Shown here in pieces: positions 62,919-64,000 of a stretch of DNA of 64,000 nt; the first letter of the stretch is position 1; the number at the start of each line of letters is the position of its first letter. A program made the translations under genes and the position numbers. The DNA is taken from NCBI RefSeq assembly GCF_005893125.1, contig NZ_VCJS01000008.1, positions 1 through 64,000 on the forward strand, in the 5' to 3' direction. The notes under the pieces were generated by a model. The model ran no database searches, was not told the origin of the DNA, and saw only the letters and a list, made by a program, of their open reading frames with translations. Origin of the DNA: Nonomuraea basaltis (lineage in GTDB: Bacteria; Actinomycetota; Actinomycetes; Streptosporangiales; Streptosporangiaceae).

Positions 62919-64000
62919 CGCACCACGCTGAGGGCGACCGTCCCCTGATCCTGGTCCCGGAAGACCTGCCGCTGGTGGAGGCCGTGCCGCTGGCCGAACG
63001 CGATCTGCCTGCGTCCACCTACGAGTTGCTGCGCCGTACGGCCACCGCGACGCCGGACGCACCCGCCCTGCATCTGCTGGGCGAGGGCGAGGAGGTCACC
63101 TGGAGCTACGGCGAGTTGCTCGCCCGCGTGCACCAGGCGGCCAACCTCTACACCAGCTTCGGCCTGCGGCCCGGCGGGACAGTGGGGCTGCTGCTGCCCA
63201 ACACCGGCCACACTTACGCCGCGCTGCTGGGCGCCCAGGCCGTCGGTGTGCCCAACCCGGTCAACCCGATGCTGGCCGAGCAGCACATCATCGACATCTT
63301 CATCCTCACCGAGGCCGAGATCCTGGTGGTGGCCGGCTCGTCGATGGCCCCGGGACTCTGGGAGAAGGCGGTACGCGTCGCCGAGGCATTGCCGCGCCTG
63401 CGTGCGCTGTTCGTGGTGGGCGGCAACGGTCTGTCCACCCCTCCTGGTGGCAGCTTCGAACGGCTCGCCGCCGAGCAGCCAGGTGACAGGCTGATCTCCC
63501 GGCATCGGTCCGGGCCGCGGGACCTGGCTGCCTACTTCCACACCGGCGGCACCACCGGTACCCCCAAGATCGCACCGCACACCCACGCCATGGAGGTCTA
63601 CATGGCCTGGGCGCTCGGCTGCACGGGCGCCTACGCAGGGGGCGGGGTGGCCCTGGCCGGGCTGCCGCTCTTCCACGTCAACGCCCTGCACGTCACCGGG
63701 CTGGCGCCGTTCATGCACGGGGCGAGCGTGGTCAGCCTCGGCCCGCTCGGCTACCGGGACGAGACGCTCATGGGCGACTTCTGGCGCATCATCGAGCGCT
63801 ACCGGGTCACCGCTTTCTCGGCTGTGCCGACCGTGTACGCGAGCCTGCCGCCGGTGCCGGACGGGGTGGACATCTCCAGCCTGCGAGCCGGCGTGGTGGG
63901 GGCCGCACCGCTGCCCGGCCGGGTCCGCGCCGGCTTCGAGCAGTCGGTCAAGGTGCCGATGCTGGAGGGCTACGGGCTGACCGAGGCCACCTGCGCCAGC
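62915..64000 (+). CDS. AMP-dependent acyl-CoA synthetase/ligase, 3' end outside window
   Basis: The first 362 residues of an ANL-superfamily acyl-CoA synthetase. The ATP-binding P-loop HTGGTTGTPK is at 209-218, and the A5 motif GYGLTEATCAS is at the edge. ATG 62915 overlaps the FAH stop as ATGA. It probably activates the aromatic substrate or a ring-cleavage product to a CoA ester. No stop is seen because the frame runs off the window. Confidence 0.93.
   Translation, partial: MTHHAEGDRPLILVPEDLPLVEAVPLAERDLPASTYELLRRTATATPDAPALHLLGEGEEVTWSYGELLARVHQAANLYTSFGLRPGGTVGLLLPNTGHTYAALLGAQAVGVPNPVNPMLAEQHIIDIFILTEAEILVVAGSSMAPGLWEKAVRVAEALPRLRALFVVGGNGLSTPPGGSFERLAAEQPGDRLISRHRSGPRDLAAYFHTGGTTGTPKIAPHTHAMEVYMAWALGCTGAYAGGGVALAGLPLFHVNALHVTGLAPFMHGASVVSLGPLGYRDETLMGDFWRIIERYRVTAFSAVPTVYASLPPVPDGVDISSLRAGVVGAAPLPGRVRAGFEQSVKVPMLEGYGLTEATCAS

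Overview
This window is very GC-rich, densely packed actinobacterial DNA. Genes are mostly linked by ATGA or TGATG overlaps, and many start with GTG or TTG behind purine-rich ribosome binding sites. The set of twin-arginine and lipoprotein ABC systems, Ser/Thr kinases, LacI, ROK and AraC regulators, GH18 and GH30 enzymes and secreted beta-propellers fits a large-genome filamentous actinomycete. A Streptosporangiales genus such as Nonomuraea is my inference; I could not test it.

Region by region. 1-4125: the end of a PepSY membrane protein, a receptor-like Ser/Thr kinase with a seven-blade WD40 domain, and a RidA protein. 4291-11426 (minus): a tightly coupled operon of SWIM zinc-finger protein, a 14-codon ORF, an unknown 461-aa protein, a vWA protein, a MoxR-type AAA+ ATPase and a DUF5682 protein. 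11631-17100: a LacI regulator with a clear palindromic operator, a sugar ABC importer and a sulfatase. 17209-20748: an IS5-type remnant, a class III aminotransferase, an FAH-family enzyme and an AraC regulator. 20952-35084: a large divergent glycan locus. Its minus arm holds a solute-binding protein, Gfo/Idh dehydrogenase, heparinase II/III-like protein, two amidohydrolases and a regulator. Its plus arm holds two permeases, two related secreted proteins of unknown activity and a secreted beta-propeller. It ends in debris: an integrase fragment and a frameshifted copy of the small amidohydrolase.

35661-37610 is a chitinase (CBM5/12, two FnIII, GH18). 37733-40677 is a ureide-type locus: racemase, NCS1 permease and a divergent XRE-cupin regulator. 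40705-46139 holds smaller regulatory and unknown genes (TetR, GPP34, lamin-tail protein, zinc-ribbon membrane protein, SRPBCC-like protein). 46140-50208 holds G-rich hairpin repeats, a GH30 glycosidase, a ROK regulator and a second Gfo/Idh protein.

50263-57635 is the second candidate system: a Ser/Thr kinase and a DUF4407 membrane protein transcribed divergently from a vWA-like protein with a degenerate metal site, a P-loop GTPase-like protein and a GTPase-associated (GAP1-like) membrane-anchored protein. An IS1634-type element sits 5 bp behind it, followed by a small cargo-like gene and a second copy of the IS end. 60767-64000 is the start of a catabolic operon (glyoxalase-fold dioxygenase, FAH hydrolase, AMP-dependent ligase) behind a perfect 16-bp palindrome.

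The best candidates for undescribed biology are the two NTPase-centred clusters (4291-11426 and 50263-57635), the twin secreted proteins in the uronate-type glycan locus, and the repeated GAAA-N-TTTC operators shared by the chitinase and GH30 genes. No tRNA, rRNA or CRISPR array was seen.
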